Positions 7,510-16,831 of a stretch of 64,000 nucleotides of DNA are shown piece by piece. This DNA comes from Microbacterium sp. CH12i. GTDB taxonomy: Bacteria > Actinomycetota > Actinomycetes > Actinomycetales > Microbacteriaceae. The stretch covers positions 1-64,000 of the forward strand of contig NZ_JHET01000001.1 of NCBI RefSeq assembly GCF_000685355.1. Direction: 5' to 3'. Under the pieces are notes generated by a model. That model did not search any database and was not told the origin of the DNA. It worked only from the letters and a program-made list of their open reading frames with translations. The position numbers and the translations under genes are program-made. Positions within the stretch are counted from its first letter, which is position 1, and each line of letters begins with the position of its first letter.

Positions 7510-8199
7510 CCTCGTCGGATACGAATACATCGCCGCCGGCCTCGGACTCCTCCACACCAAAGCCGCCCGAGAATACCGCCACCGGCACACCGACTTCCCC
7601 AAGCCCGTGAACCCCAAACAGCGCTCGCCGCTGTTTCGCCGAGCGACGCGGACCGCTACATCGCCGCCCACCGCCGCGAAGGCGCAGCCGAAATCACAAC
7701 GCCTGCACCGATCAAGATCGACATGGACAAGGTCGTCGATTACGCCTACATCGCACGCGAGCTCCACGTCACCCTCAAAACCGCATACAAGTACGGCACC
7801 CCAACCAGCGGCCAGTACATCCCCGGCTTCCCAGACCCAATCACCCCCCGTCGCGTCCGCACACCCCTGTTCAACCGCTTAGAAGCAGACGTCTTCATCG
7901 CCGGCCGACGCACCGCCGGCGAAAACCAAAAGGGCCGGGTCCGCGCCACCGCGATCGACACCCACGCGCTCGCGGCAGCGCGGGAGGTATCACGCCTGTT
8001 GGGTCGCGAGGTTGACCTGGAGAACCGAAAGCAGCTGCAGGAGATCCTGTTCGGAGATCTCCAACTCCCCGCGTCTGCCGAGACGTCCCGAGGCCCCTCT
8101 GTTGCAACTGCCGCGCTACAGCGGCTGTTTGAGGAGCACCCTCATCCTGTTCTCCGCGCGGTTCTCATCTACCGAGGTGTGCGGCTGCCTGAGGCTTAA
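7496..8199 (+). pseudogene. Duplicated HTH-like (excisionase/MerR-type) protein, frameshifted
   Basis: Two related ~55-residue modules. The first (from LVGYEYIAAGLGLL to PLF) and the second (VVDYAYIARELHVTL to RTPLFNRLEADVFIAGRR) share Y-x-Y-I-A, FP-x-P, PLF and AD-x-[FY]-I-A-x-[HR]RR, typical of excise-type DNA-reading domains. They lie in different frames; adding one G in CGCCGAGC near 7640 yields one 234-residue protein. A C-terminal region (AREVSRLLGREV onwards) follows. It may be an excisionase-like or regulatory DNA-binding protein, consistent with its place on mobile DNA. It ends 15 bases before a bidirectional terminator. Confidence 0.55.
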
Positions 8200-8213
8200 T
8201 TGAGAGCTTGCTG

Positions 8214-8265
8214 CACACAAGGAGAGGGCCGGGATGCGTTAAGCAGCCGGCCCTCTCCTTGTGTG
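8214..8265. terminator. Bidirectional hairpin terminator
   Basis: Perfect 19-bp inverted repeat (8214-8232 and 8247-8265) with a 14-base loop, between convergent genes ending at 8199 and 8276. The stem is CACACAAGGAGAGGGCCGG and its complement. Confidence 0.85.
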
Positions 8266-8275
8266 CGGTGCGGAT

Positions 8276-8812
8276 CTATGAGGCTCGAGCTACGAGCACT
8301 TGAACCTGGTCATCGACGTCCTCAAGACGCACGTCGACCTTGCCGAGCTCGCGGAGGGCGCGAACCTTGCCGGATCGGATGTCAGTCACTGCGACATGCG
8401 CGAGCTGCTTCCTCTCGCGGGGATAGCTCTTCCACGTCATCCACTGCCCCGCGGGTGCTGCAGCGAGGGCGCGCGCACGGGCGCTGGCTTGCTGACGCGT
8501 TGTAGGTATCGGCGTTGCGCCAAGAACGTCTTCAACAGTGCGGGCGCTCGGGTCTGCCTGAAAGCGCTCGATCAGGTGACTGAGCGTGCGGCCATCGAGC
8601 TTGCCGATGCCATCACGAATGGCCTGTTGCGCTGCAGCAACGGTGATCGGTTCGTAGGTGTTCTTGTGTTCAAAGAAGAAATCGAGATAGAGACCCTGGT
8701 TCAGATGGAACTTCCCCGTGTTCGGGACATAGCTCCAGATACGCATTTCGTCGTCTTCGTGCGCAATCCAGATGGCGTCACCAGTGGTGTTGCGCACCAG
8801 GTAGAGGTTCAT
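8276..8812 (-). CDS. Hypothetical protein
   Basis: 178 residues reading leftwards. The N-terminus (MNLYLVRNTTGDAIWIAHED) looks like a beta-rich fold with aromatic positions (RIWSYVPNTGKFH), followed by helices (AAQQAIRDGIGKL, LSHLIERFQ) and a basic middle part (KSYPRERKQLAHV). No known domain. It lies downstream of the RelA/SpoT-type gene with 127 bases between them, and has its own upstream 10-bp repeats (8836-8868), so it may be separately regulated. It could be a third component of that locus, which is speculation. Confidence 0.6.
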   Translation of the reverse strand: MNLYLVRNTTGDAIWIAHEDDEMRIWSYVPNTGKFHLNQGLYLDFFFEHKNTYEPITVAAAQQAIRDGIGKLDGRTLSHLIERFQADPSARTVEDVLGATPIPTTRQQASARARALAAAPAGQWMTWKSYPRERKQLAHVAVTDIRSGKVRALRELGKVDVRLEDVDDQVQVLVARAS

Positions 8813-8835
8813 GAATGTCCTCCGTTCTCTCTACA

Positions 8836-8868
8836 CTCTTATCTTAGCTCATCTTAGCTTGTCTTAGT
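8836..8868. repeat. Three phased direct repeats (TCTTAGCTYR-type)
   Basis: ATCTTAGCTC, ATCTTAGCTT, GTCTTAGTAG follow one another at exactly 10-bp spacing (8841-8870), preceded by another TCTTATC. Phased 10-bp repeats just upstream of the gene starting at 8812 suggest a protein-binding site on one face of the helix. A single CATCTTAG also precedes the start at 10089. Confidence 0.6.
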
Positions 8869-8939
8869 AGGGCGTGCGGGAGGCGTGGGCGGACCGTAGG
8901 CCTTCTCAACAGCCACAACGTCGCCGATGTGCAAGTCGA

Positions 8940-9692
8940 TCAGCCTGGTGGGGTTGGTATCTCGTTCCAGGCTGCGACCATGGTGTTGAAAGCGACAGAG
9001 CGCTCCGCGTACGGCTGACCCTGATCGCGCAGCGTCTCGTAGTCGTGGTGGTACTGGTCTTTCACCGCCGCTCCAGCCTCAGAGTGAAACTGGATCTCGA
9101 CGTCCTGATCGGACTCACTGTGGTGCACGACGACCGAGTGCAGTCCCTTGTATGGATTGCCGTCGACGAAGGAGTGCTCGATCTCTTTGACGTCCCAACC
9201 TTTCGCCTTCAGCTCGCTGAGGGTTTCGCGTGCCGCATCGGTGACGCGATCCGGTGTCGGCGCAACGACGGTGTACCGAACGAAGTCGGTGAGATGAGCG
9301 GTGATCTCGCGTGGCGTTTGAGAGGGGTCAGTGAGGATCTTGTTCTCGATCTTGCCTGCGAGTGATGATGGTGACTTCATCCGAAATTCGAGATTATGCA
9401 TTCGACAGTCGTGCGGTGCAGCGGCGACGATCGCCGCTGTGATCTCTGGTTCGATGGCGGCTACGCGCTCGAGCTCGGCGATTGCGGCGCCGGCCACATT
9501 TGACCCGTACTGGTCATAGAGATCCTCGGTCGATGCCGGACGATCGCCCCAATTCACGTCCGGAGCATCCTCCGTTGCTGCAGGGCGAATGTCGTCGACG
9601 TCGACCGCCCGCAGGTGTCGGTGATCCAGACACCGTCGTCCCCCCTCGTCGCATGATCTACACACGAGCGAGGGCTTTCCGAGCAGCGTCAT
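8940..9692 (-). CDS. RelA/SpoT-domain nucleotide pyrophosphotransferase (possible toxSAS toxin)
   Basis: 250 residues. The conserved alarmone-synthetase residues are all present in order: R-M-K-S-P-S-S-L-A-G-K (near residue 105; the R-x-K…S…K loop), D-F-V-R (near 138), Y-K-G-L-H (near 187) and E-I-Q (near 202). An N-terminal cysteine cluster (CRSCDEGGRRC) precedes it. There is no hydrolase, TGS or ACT domain, so it is a small stand-alone synthetase. It overlaps the upstream HD hydrolase gene by 35 bases, the arrangement of toxSAS toxins with hydrolase antitoxins such as FaRel/ATfaRel. It may make (p)ppGpp or (p)ppApp, or pyrophosphorylate tRNA. Family assignment is well supported; the toxin role is inference. 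Confidence 0.78.
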   Translation of the reverse strand: MTLLGKPSLVCRSCDEGGRRCLDHRHLRAVDVDDIRPAATEDAPDVNWGDRPASTEDLYDQYGSNVAGAAIAELERVAAIEPEITAAIVAAAPHDCRMHNLEFRMKSPSSLAGKIENKILTDPSQTPREITAHLTDFVRYTVVAPTPDRVTDAARETLSELKAKGWDVKEIEHSFVDGNPYKGLHSVVVHHSESDQDVEIQFHSEAGAAVKDQYHHDYETLRDQGQPYAERSVAFNTMVAAWNEIPTPPG

Positions 9693-10089
9693 ACTTCGCT
9701 GCGAGACGGGTGCGGGTCGCTTCGTCGAGTTGGGCGATGCGGGCCGGGTCTGTGTTGTCGTCGATGTCTGCTTGCTTCACCAGCAGCGCGAGAGGATTGC
9801 GACGAACGCGAGCGTAGTAGTCCACACGCGGTTCCCCGGCGCGGTGGGTGAGAGCATCGACAGCGTCGGTCACCTCAAGCGGGAATCGTTGCTGGAGGTC
9901 TGAAAGCTGCACGTCCGTGTCTTCGACGACATCGTGAAGCCATGCGATCGCCTCGAGCAGCTCGTCACCTCGCACCCGGGCAGCTACCCGGGCGGGATGT
10001 TCGATGTAGGGATGCCCGCTCTTGTCCACCTGGTCGACGTGCGCAGCTCGGGCGATGATTTCAGCCTGTTCTATGATGCGTCCCCTCAT
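9658..10089 (-). CDS. Small alarmone hydrolase-like HD protein (possible antitoxin)
   Basis: 143 residues, the whole protein being one HD domain of SpoT/MESH1 type: an early H (AARAAHVDQVDKSGHPYIEHP, near residue 16), the H-D-x-x-E-D motif (WLHDVVEDT, near 50) and a distal D (KQADIDDNTDP, near 108). These bind Mn2+ and hydrolyse the 3'-pyrophosphate of (p)ppGpp-like nucleotides in the family. The gene precedes and overlaps the synthetase at 8940-9692, so both are made from one message. The expected job is to keep the synthetase product low. It starts 38 bases after the umuC remnant ends. Confidence 0.8.
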   Translation of the reverse strand: MRGRIIEQAEIIARAAHVDQVDKSGHPYIEHPARVAARVRGDELLEAIAWLHDVVEDTDVQLSDLQQRFPLEVTDAVDALTHRAGEPRVDYYARVRRNPLALLVKQADIDDNTDPARIAQLDEATRTRLAAKYDAARKALARV

Positions 10090-10127
10090 ACCTTCATCTT
10101 AGGGAGGGGGTACGACATTGCTCAGGC

Positions 10128-11216
10128 TCAGGCTCGGGCGACGATGAGCTCATCCCAGTGCGTGGTCGCTCGCTTCGAGAGCATGCTGCGCTGCATCTGC
10201 CATGAAGGGCCAGGGCGCATGCCACCCCAGCCGAGTCCGAGGACTTCCCGGCCAGCCTTCTTCTGCACCTGGTCGATGATGGTGGCGATGCCGGCGTCTT
10301 CATGTGGATGACGAAACAACTCCAACGGCTGAATAACCGCTGCGGCCGAAGATCCGTGAGCATGACGCCGGCGCGCGCCCACCGGACACCCTCTTCGATC
10401 TGAGGGAGTAGCCGGTGAGCTGCGCGGGTGAGCTCCACAGGGTCTGCAGTCGGAAAAGGCAGCCGAACCATCTGTGTTGGATACCGGATTTGCTCGGTGT
10501 AATGACTCGTGCCGGCGAACGCGGTGAGGATCTTCGCCACCTGCTTATGTCTCATCAGCCTGGTGGATGCCTGCTGCGCGTAGATCGACAACGCCTGGCG
10601 CATCCCATCGCGCGTAGTGATCTTCTCCGAGAAGCTACGCGACACGATCAGCTGATCCTTCTTCCCGGTGCGGTCCTCCTCCGCGACGATCGCCGGCACT
10701 CCCCGCAGCTCAAGCGCGGTCCGCATCACCACCACATTCAATGCCTTGCGAATGAGGACGGGATCCGCGGCCGCGAGATCTGCGATCGTCCGAATGCCAA
10801 TACCGGCCAGACGACGTTCCAGGCGCGAGGCTATGCCCCACACCTCTGAGACAGGCAGTCGAGACATGAGCGCATGACGCCACTCGGGTCTGGTCGACGA
10901 CCACACACACACTCCATCGAACACCTCGAGGCGCTTGGCCGTTTTATTTGAAAGCTTCGCAAGAGTTCTCGTGGGAGCAATCCCAACGCACACCGGGACC
11001 CCCACCAGCCAACGAAGGGTGTCTTTGATGTCTCGGCCGAGGGCTGTCATCGCATCAGGATCTTTCGCGATCCGGGGGCTCACTTCAAAAAAATGCCTCG
11101 TCGATGCTGTATTGCTCTAAGTCGGGGGTGAAGCGTGACAGGATTTCCATGACCCTGTTTGAGCAATCCTGATAGAGCTCATAATTCGACGAGAGTGCCG
11201 TCAAGTCCAGTTCCCC
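10128..11216 (-). pseudogene. umuC: umuC 3' portion, separated from its 5' end by a 10-kb insertion
   Basis: C-terminal three-quarters of a Y-family DNA polymerase V subunit: SSNYELY, the active-site motif LEQYSIDEAF, the helix-hairpin-helix RTLAKLSNKTAKR and IGIRTIADLAA, the little-finger region, and the tail GLGWGGMRPGPSWQ…WDELIVARA. It begins abruptly at the inverted repeat at 11217; residues 1 to about 60 lie at 21392-21577. Two further frame breaks are present: seven T where six keep frame after DEAFF (near 11090), and one G missing near 10344. Translesion synthesis from this gene is abolished by the insertion regardless of the small indels. Confidence 0.85.
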
Positions 11217-11343
11217 GCGGTATTGCATCCGATGCAGGATCCGAGTCGTCGTCTGTGTCGGAAACACTATCGGTGCGTTCGATCTACCGCGCAACATTCC
11301 GCGGGGAAGTCTTGCGTCCATCCTCAGGGTTCGCGTTTAATGC

Positions 11344-12498
11344 ATGATTAGAGCGTTATACGGATGGATTGGATTGTCGATGGGTCGGATTCCGCATGGT
11401 GCGTCGTCGTTGTATCTCGCGAGCGGGGTGTCGTTCCTTAACGCCCACGAAGCCGTCTTTGACGCGATGCTCGAGGGGTGGCGGATGCAGCAGGTCGGTG
11501 GCCGCCGGCTCAGGGAGGACTCGGTGGCTCGGGCGCTGGGCGTGGTGCGGAGATTCGAGGCCTACGCCGGGAAGAAGCCGTGGGAGTGGTCGGCGGGAGA
11601 CTTCGACGAGTGGATGACTCTGCTGGTGTCGCAGAGGCAGGTGGAGGCGTCGACGATCCGGTCGTATCAGGGTGCAGTCCGCACGTTCTGCAATTACGTC
11701 TGTTCGCCGCATTACGGCTGGGTCGCCGAGTGCATGGAGCGTTTCGGGACGCATCCGGTTCAGGTCTGTCATGAGTGGAACACGCTCGCGCACCTGCAGG
11801 ACTACGAGGGCAAGCCCGGCCGACGCCCGTTGACCAGGTCTGAGTTGCAGCGCCTCCTGGATCATGCGGATGCGGAGGTGTCGCGGTTGCTGGACGAGCA
11901 CCGCAAGGGTGCGTTGCCGGCGTTCCGGGACGCGACACTCTTCAAGGTCGTCTACGCCTGGGGCATGCGCGCGAGCGAGGCGGTCGGGCTGGACATCACC
12001 GACTTCTACCGGAACCCGAAGGCACCGCAGTTCGGGGAGTTCGGGGTGATGCAGATCCGTCACGGGAAATCCTCGCGCGGCGGACCACCGAAGCGGCGCG
12101 CCGTCGTGACGTTGTTCGACTGGGCGGTCGACGCTCTCCAGGAGTATGTCGAGCAGGTGCGCCCACTGATGGTTCGTGACGGCTCGACGGCGCTCTGGCT
12201 GTCGGAACGCGGCACGAGGCTCCGCACTCGGGAGCTCGAGACGAGGTTCGCCACCTACCGGACAGCACTTGGCCTGGATGAGGTTCTGACGCCGCATGCG
12301 CTGCGTCATTCCTACGTGACGCATCTGATCGAGTCGGGCGTCGATCCCGCGTTCGTGCAACGCCAGGTCGGGCATCTGCATCAGTCGACGACGGCGATCT
12401 ACACCGGGGTGAGCGCTGACTACATGAACACGATGATGAGTCAGGCGATTGAACGGACACGGCTGAGGCCGAGCGATGAGGAAGGAGCAGGGCGATGA
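11344..12498 (+). CDS. Tyrosine recombinase of the trio module, copy 1
   Basis: 384 residues from ATG 11344 (ATG 11380 is a plausible shorter start). An N-terminal SAM-like core-binding domain spans about residues 30-150, then the catalytic domain: R in WGMRASEAVGL (near 208), K in RHGKSSRGG, H-x-x-R in PHALRHSYVTHL (near 318), H in VGHLHQSTTAIY with the nucleophilic Y (near 351). All six catalytic positions are present. It overlaps the downstream HTH gene by 4 bases. A close relative is encoded at 58730-59821 with the same two partners, so this defines a recurrent three-gene recombinase module. It probably moved the surrounding mercury element. Confidence 0.92.
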   Translation: MIRALYGWIGLSMGRIPHGASSLYLASGVSFLNAHEAVFDAMLEGWRMQQVGGRRLREDSVARALGVVRRFEAYAGKKPWEWSAGDFDEWMTLLVSQRQVEASTIRSYQGAVRTFCNYVCSPHYGWVAECMERFGTHPVQVCHEWNTLAHLQDYEGKPGRRPLTRSELQRLLDHADAEVSRLLDEHRKGALPAFRDATLFKVVYAWGMRASEAVGLDITDFYRNPKAPQFGEFGVMQIRHGKSSRGGPPKRRAVVTLFDWAVDALQEYVEQVRPLMVRDGSTALWLSERGTRLRTRELETRFATYRTALGLDEVLTPHALRHSYVTHLIESGVDPAFVQRQVGHLHQSTTAIYTGVSADYMNTMMSQAIERTRLRPSDEEGAGR

Positions 12499-12851
12499 GA
12501 TTGATTGGGTTTGAGTGGAGGCTGCGGGAGGTGATGGCGGCGGCGGGGATGTTCTCCACGACGAAGCTGGTCCCGCTGTTGGAAGAGCGCGGTGTCTACT
12601 TGTCGACAAGTCAGGTCTACCGGCTCGCGGCGGAGAAGCCGGAGCGGATGAACATGCAGGCGCTGGTGGCGCTGCTGGACATCTTCGACTGCACGTTCGA
12701 GGAGCTCGCGCCCCGCGTTGTCCTCGGCGGCGCAGTCGCGGCGACCGGCACGGCCGACGCCGCGCCGGAGAAGGGCGACTCGGCGACGAAACGGCTCCGG
12801 GACTCCGGCCTGAAGCCGCGCAGGGCCCGGATTCTTCCGCCGGATGCGTGA
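12495..12851 (+). CDS. Xre-type helix-turn-helix protein of the trio module, copy 1
   Basis: 118 residues. The helix-turn-helix is at about residues 18-55 (TTKLVPLLEERGVYLSTSQVYRLAAE), followed by MNMQALVALLDIFDCTFEEL, typical of short Xre/Cro-like regulators, and a basic tail. Its start overlaps the recombinase stop and its stop overlaps the next start, so all three are translated together. The relative at 58410-58733 shares TTELVPLLAERGVSLSREQVYRLV. It probably acts as accessory DNA-binding factor or regulator of recombination. Confidence 0.85.
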   Translation: MRLIGFEWRLREVMAAAGMFSTTKLVPLLEERGVYLSTSQVYRLAAEKPERMNMQALVALLDIFDCTFEELAPRVVLGGAVAATGTADAAPEKGDSATKRLRDSGLKPRRARILPPDA

Positions 12852-15423
12852 CCCGGTCTTCGCCGCTCTGACCGCACAGATCGCCGCCGTCGAACGCACG
12901 CTCCCCCACGAACGGATCGCCGACATCGTGACAGTGTCGTTCCGGCAGCTGCCCGTCGCTCGCCGGACCCTTGACCTCGTGACCGCGACTCCGAGGCTGC
13001 TCACGGCCGCGGACCCGCGGACCCCGCCGGCGCTGGCGAGTCTGCTGTTGCGCCTTCACGAGGCGGGAGCGCGCACCGTTCAGCCGCCGGGGTGCGCGCA
13101 GTGCGGAGCTCAGCGGAAGCTCCTGCAGGTGACGACGACGGGCCGGATCTGCGCGCCCTGCGTTCGCCGGTTCGCTGCCAGGACCGGGCGATGCGATCGT
13201 TGCGGTCAGACGCGCCGCCTGCAGGCCGGGCCGGGCGAGACGGCGTATTGCAAGCGCTGCTGGGTCGACATGAAGGCTGACGCGTCCGACCGGATCATCG
13301 ACGAGGTCCGCCGGCATCGCCGGGTCGCGGCCGCAATCATCCGCCACGCGCTCACGCAGATGGCGGCTGCCGGCCGAGACCGCCGGGTCCGCCTCCTGCT
13401 CGAACTGCGGGTGCATGGCGAGGACTGGTTCGCAGAGCCCGCGACGGGATCGGTCCTGTTCGGCACCTTCTACGATCTGCTGCACCAGCAGGGCGCGCGC
13501 CTCCCGGAGCGCCGCTGCGGGGGTTGCGGGACCACGCGCACACTCACCGAACGCGTCGAGGGGCGGGTGAGCTGCCGGCGCTGCTACCGGATTGCACACC
13601 ACAGCCCTTGCGACAGCTGCGGTGACGTCACCAATTTGGAGCGGTTGCTCTCCGATGGTCGCCGGATCTGCCAGCGTTGCACGAACAAGCTCCCCGATGA
13701 GAACGCCGTCTGCGTGCGCTGCGGGAACCATCGCCTGATCGCCTACCGGAGCCCTGACGGCCCGCTCTGTTCGACCTGTCGGGGCTCGTCACAGCTGGAC
13801 ACCTGCACGGTCTGCGGGGCGATCACCGCCTGCTTGTTCCATGGCAGCGCGAAGGCGATCTGCAAGCCCTGCAGTGACGAGGCGAGCGTCGACATCTGCA
13901 CGATCTGCGGGAACGAGCGGCAATGCCGCTGGCCCGGCACCGCACGCGCAGCCTGCGAACAGTGCTCCAACCCTCGCGAACCCTGCGTGAGCTGCGGGGA
14001 GATCCGACTGCGCCACCGACGCGCCGAGGACGGCTCTGGATATCTCTGCTGGGCCTGCGTTGCGCCGATCATCGAGACCTGCACGAGCTGCGGCGACGAC
14101 CGGATCGTGAACGGCCGGATCGAGGGTCGCCCGTTCTGCCCGCTCTGCTATCCCCGCCAACCGGAGTCCTTCCGCCCCTGCACCAACTGCGGGACCGTCA
14201 CAAGGTTGATCGCGAAGCTCTGCCCACGCTGCCGCGCCGACCAGATGATCCGCGAGATGATCCCCGACGACCTCGCGGCCTCCGACACTCGCATCGCCCA
14301 CCTGCGAGAGCGGTGGTTCCAGGGCGCGCCGTCGAAGATCATCCACGCCTTCGAGCGCGGCACCGTCGCCTGCACCCTGATCACACTGGTGCTCACAGAC
14401 CCGACCCTGCGCACCCACGCCTACCTCGACCAGGCCGGATCCGAATACCAGACTCGAGCAGTGCGGTCCGTGCTCATCGACCACGAGATGCTTCCACCCC
14501 GCGACGAACTACTCGCCCGGTTCGAGCTCTGGCTCCCCGACGTGCTGGCAGAGATCCCCGACCCAGGCGAGCGACGCACCGTCACCCAATACGCGCGCTG
14601 GCGACACCTTCGCGCGCTACGACGGAACACGATGCCTCCCGCTCCGGGCAACTGTCCTGGCGACGGATCGAGATCATGGGGATCATCGAGCTCCTCACAT
14701 GGATCCATTCCCGAGGAGGCTCCCTCGCATCCCTGACCCAGGCGGACGTCGACGAATGGCTCACCGGCGGCGCCCGCCCGTTCCTGCACCACTTCCTGAA
14801 ATGGGCGGGACGAGACGGCGCGTCTCGACGCCTCGTCGCCCCGAGGCCGCCGTCAGGAACGCTGAATCCGCAGGCGCTGAGCGACGACGAACGCTGGCGG
14901 CTGTTCGCCGACGTCACCTCCGACGCCTCCATCGATCCGCACACGAAGTTCGCCGCAGGTTGATGCTCATGTTCGGCATCCGCGCAGCGAAAATCGTCCA
15001 GCTGCGCGCCGAGGACGTCACCGTGACCGAGGACACAGTGCTTGTTCGTCTCGGGGCGGAACCTCTCGTGCTTCCCGCCGAGCTTGCACCGGCCGCTGCT
15101 GGAGCGGCCGGCAACCGCACCGCGCCCCGGATGTTCGTGGAGAGCATCGAGCAGGAGTGGGTCTATCCAGGAGCCCGCGCCGGCCATCACATGGCCCCCG
15201 ACACGCTCAACGCGCGGCTCCGCGCCGTCGGCATCCCGCCGCGACTGGCGCGCACCAGCGCATTGATCGCTCTCGCGCAGGAACTCCCACCCGTCGTGCT
15301 CAGCCGACTGACCGGACTGGACATCACCTCGCAATCGCGTGGTCCAACGCGATCGGCGCGAACAGCAACGCATACGCCGCCGCGGTCCTCGAACGGATCG
15401 GCATGCCCATCCCGAACCTTTGA
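12844..15423 (+). pseudogene. Zinc-ribbon array / tyrosine-recombinase-like protein of the trio, copy 1 (three frame breaks)
   Basis: The first 600 residues are open and contain about twenty CxxC knuckles (CAQC, CAPC, CDRC, CKRC, CGGC, CRRC, CDSC, CQRC onwards), that is about ten successive zinc ribbons. The remainder lies in changing frames: breaks near 14625 (GG to G), 14950 (GGG to GG) and 15330 (CC to C). Adding those bases gives about 860 residues ending with a diverged tyrosine-recombinase domain (LMLMFGIRAAKIVQL, then AIAWSNAIGANSNAYAAAV). The homologue at 56455-58413 is built the same way with fewer ribbons. The ribbons presumably bind DNA or partner proteins. Family undescribed to my knowledge. 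Confidence 0.7.
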
Positions 15424-15494
15424 CGGTGAGCGCACTACTGGCCGGCTATGCGGATTCGAGGACGGCGGCGACCTGACCGCTGCGCACCCGATCA

Positions 15495-16478
15495 TCACCT
15501 TTTCGTGTCGACTCGCACAGGAGTGAGCGCGGGAACGAGTCGGAGGAACACGACCATCCCGACGAGTTCGACGAGGGTCTGGGTGATCACCGCGAGCGGC
15601 GCGATCGCGAGCGGGCCGGGGAGGGCGAGGGCGAGCGGGAGCACGACGAGGGAGTTGCGGGTCGCGCCGCTGAAGACCACGGCCCGGGTCTCCGGGACCG
15701 GCAGTCGCACCACCCGGCCCGCAGCGACCCCGATGAGCAGCATGAGCACGAGGAACGCCGCATACAGCGGCACGACACGGAGCAAGGCGACGGCTTGGCT
15801 GCCGACGCCGGCGATCTGCGAGCCGACCACGACGGCGAGGGTCGCCATCATCAGCGGCACCATCGCCGCTGCGAAGACCTCCTCGATCACCCGCCCAACT
15901 CGATGGCGACGGGCGAGGGCTTGCACGATCGCGGCCGCGGTGAGCGGGATCACGATGAGGATCAGGAACGCCTCGACGAACGGCTCGAGGTCGATATGGG
16001 CGACCGTGTCGCCGCCGGCGAACAGCCACAGATAGCCGGGCAGCAGCACGATTTGCAGCAGCATGAGCAGCGGGGTCGCGGCCAGCAGCCGGGCACGGGC
16101 ACCGCCGGCGAGGCCGGTGAACACGATGACATAGTCGACGCACGGGGTGAGCAGCACCAGCAGCACCCCGATCAGCAGCCCCTGATCATCGACCACGAAT
16201 CGCGACAACCCGAAGACGATGAGCGGGACGGCCACGAAGTTGACGACCAGCACGGTCCCGAGGAACCGGAAGTCGCGGAACGCGCGACCGACCTCGATCA
16301 GCGGCACGCCAAGGAACGTCGCGAACAGCAACAGCGCCAGCACCGGATTCGTCGCCCCGGACAGCACCGGCGCGACTGCCGGGAAGATCAGCCCGATGGC
16401 GATGCCGGCACCGATCGCGGCGACATAGAGCGCCACCTGGTGCCGTTCCCACCACTCCACCATTGCGCTCATGCCCAC
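15495..16478 (-). CDS. Arsenite-type permease, ACR3/BASS family
   Basis: 327 residues with nine to ten transmembrane helices, beginning MGMSAMVEWWERHQVALYV. Family signatures include the discontinuous-helix motifs around LLTPCVDYVIVFTGLAGG (near residue 115, the Cys position important in ACR3) and FSGATRNSLVVLPLALALP (near 270), and the long helix ending TQTLVELVGMVVF. ACR3 proteins export arsenite and related sodium symporters share the fold, so substrate is inferred. No arsR or arsC lies beside it. It reads in the same direction as the mer operon but 350 bases downstream of it. Confidence 0.75.
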   Translation of the reverse strand: MGMSAMVEWWERHQVALYVAAIGAGIAIGLIFPAVAPVLSGATNPVLALLLFATFLGVPLIEVGRAFRDFRFLGTVLVVNFVAVPLIVFGLSRFVVDDQGLLIGVLLVLLTPCVDYVIVFTGLAGGARARLLAATPLLMLLQIVLLPGYLWLFAGGDTVAHIDLEPFVEAFLILIVIPLTAAAIVQALARRHRVGRVIEEVFAAAMVPLMMATLAVVVGSQIAGVGSQAVALLRVVPLYAAFLVLMLLIGVAAGRVVRLPVPETRAVVFSGATRNSLVVLPLALALPGPLAIAPLAVITQTLVELVGMVVFLRLVPALTPVRVDTKR

Positions 16479-16831
16479 CAGCCTAGAGATCCCGCGTGCT
16501 TGACCTACACATTCACAGAGGCCCGGACGCGGTCGTGATGACCGTCACCTTTCCCCAAGCGCACACCGCGGTGCTCGCCGCCCTCGTCGACACCGCGCCC
16601 GACAGGCCGCTGGACTGACGAACGAGTCGGCATGCCCCTCCCGATCCCTAGACGCCAACCCGTCAGGCGACCGCAATCGTGTCGGCAGCAACCTGGACGG
16701 CGGGATGAGTGCTGGCGCTGCCCGCGGAGTTCGCGGCGGGGAGGCGCGCCCCGAACCGCACTCCTCCGAGCAGGCGACGGCGTTGGAGGCGAGGTCTCCG
16801 CCCGGTTCCTCCCCAACGTGACAGAACGCTC
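16479..16831. other. Intergenic region between the permease and the mer operon
   Basis: 353 bases without a convincing gene. A short plus-strand frame MTVTFPQAHTAVLAALVDTAP (from 16538) could be the remains of a longer gene but stops after 26 codons. I see no promoter I can defend for the permease and no strong hairpin. Confidence 0.4.

Noticed and set aside
11356..13731. A very long minus-strand open frame (about 790 codons) opposite the recombinase trio
   Set aside because: It is the mirror of high-GC codon bias in the plus-strand genes; its translation is Arg/Pro/His-rich with no motif, while the plus strand encodes a recombinase with all catalytic residues.
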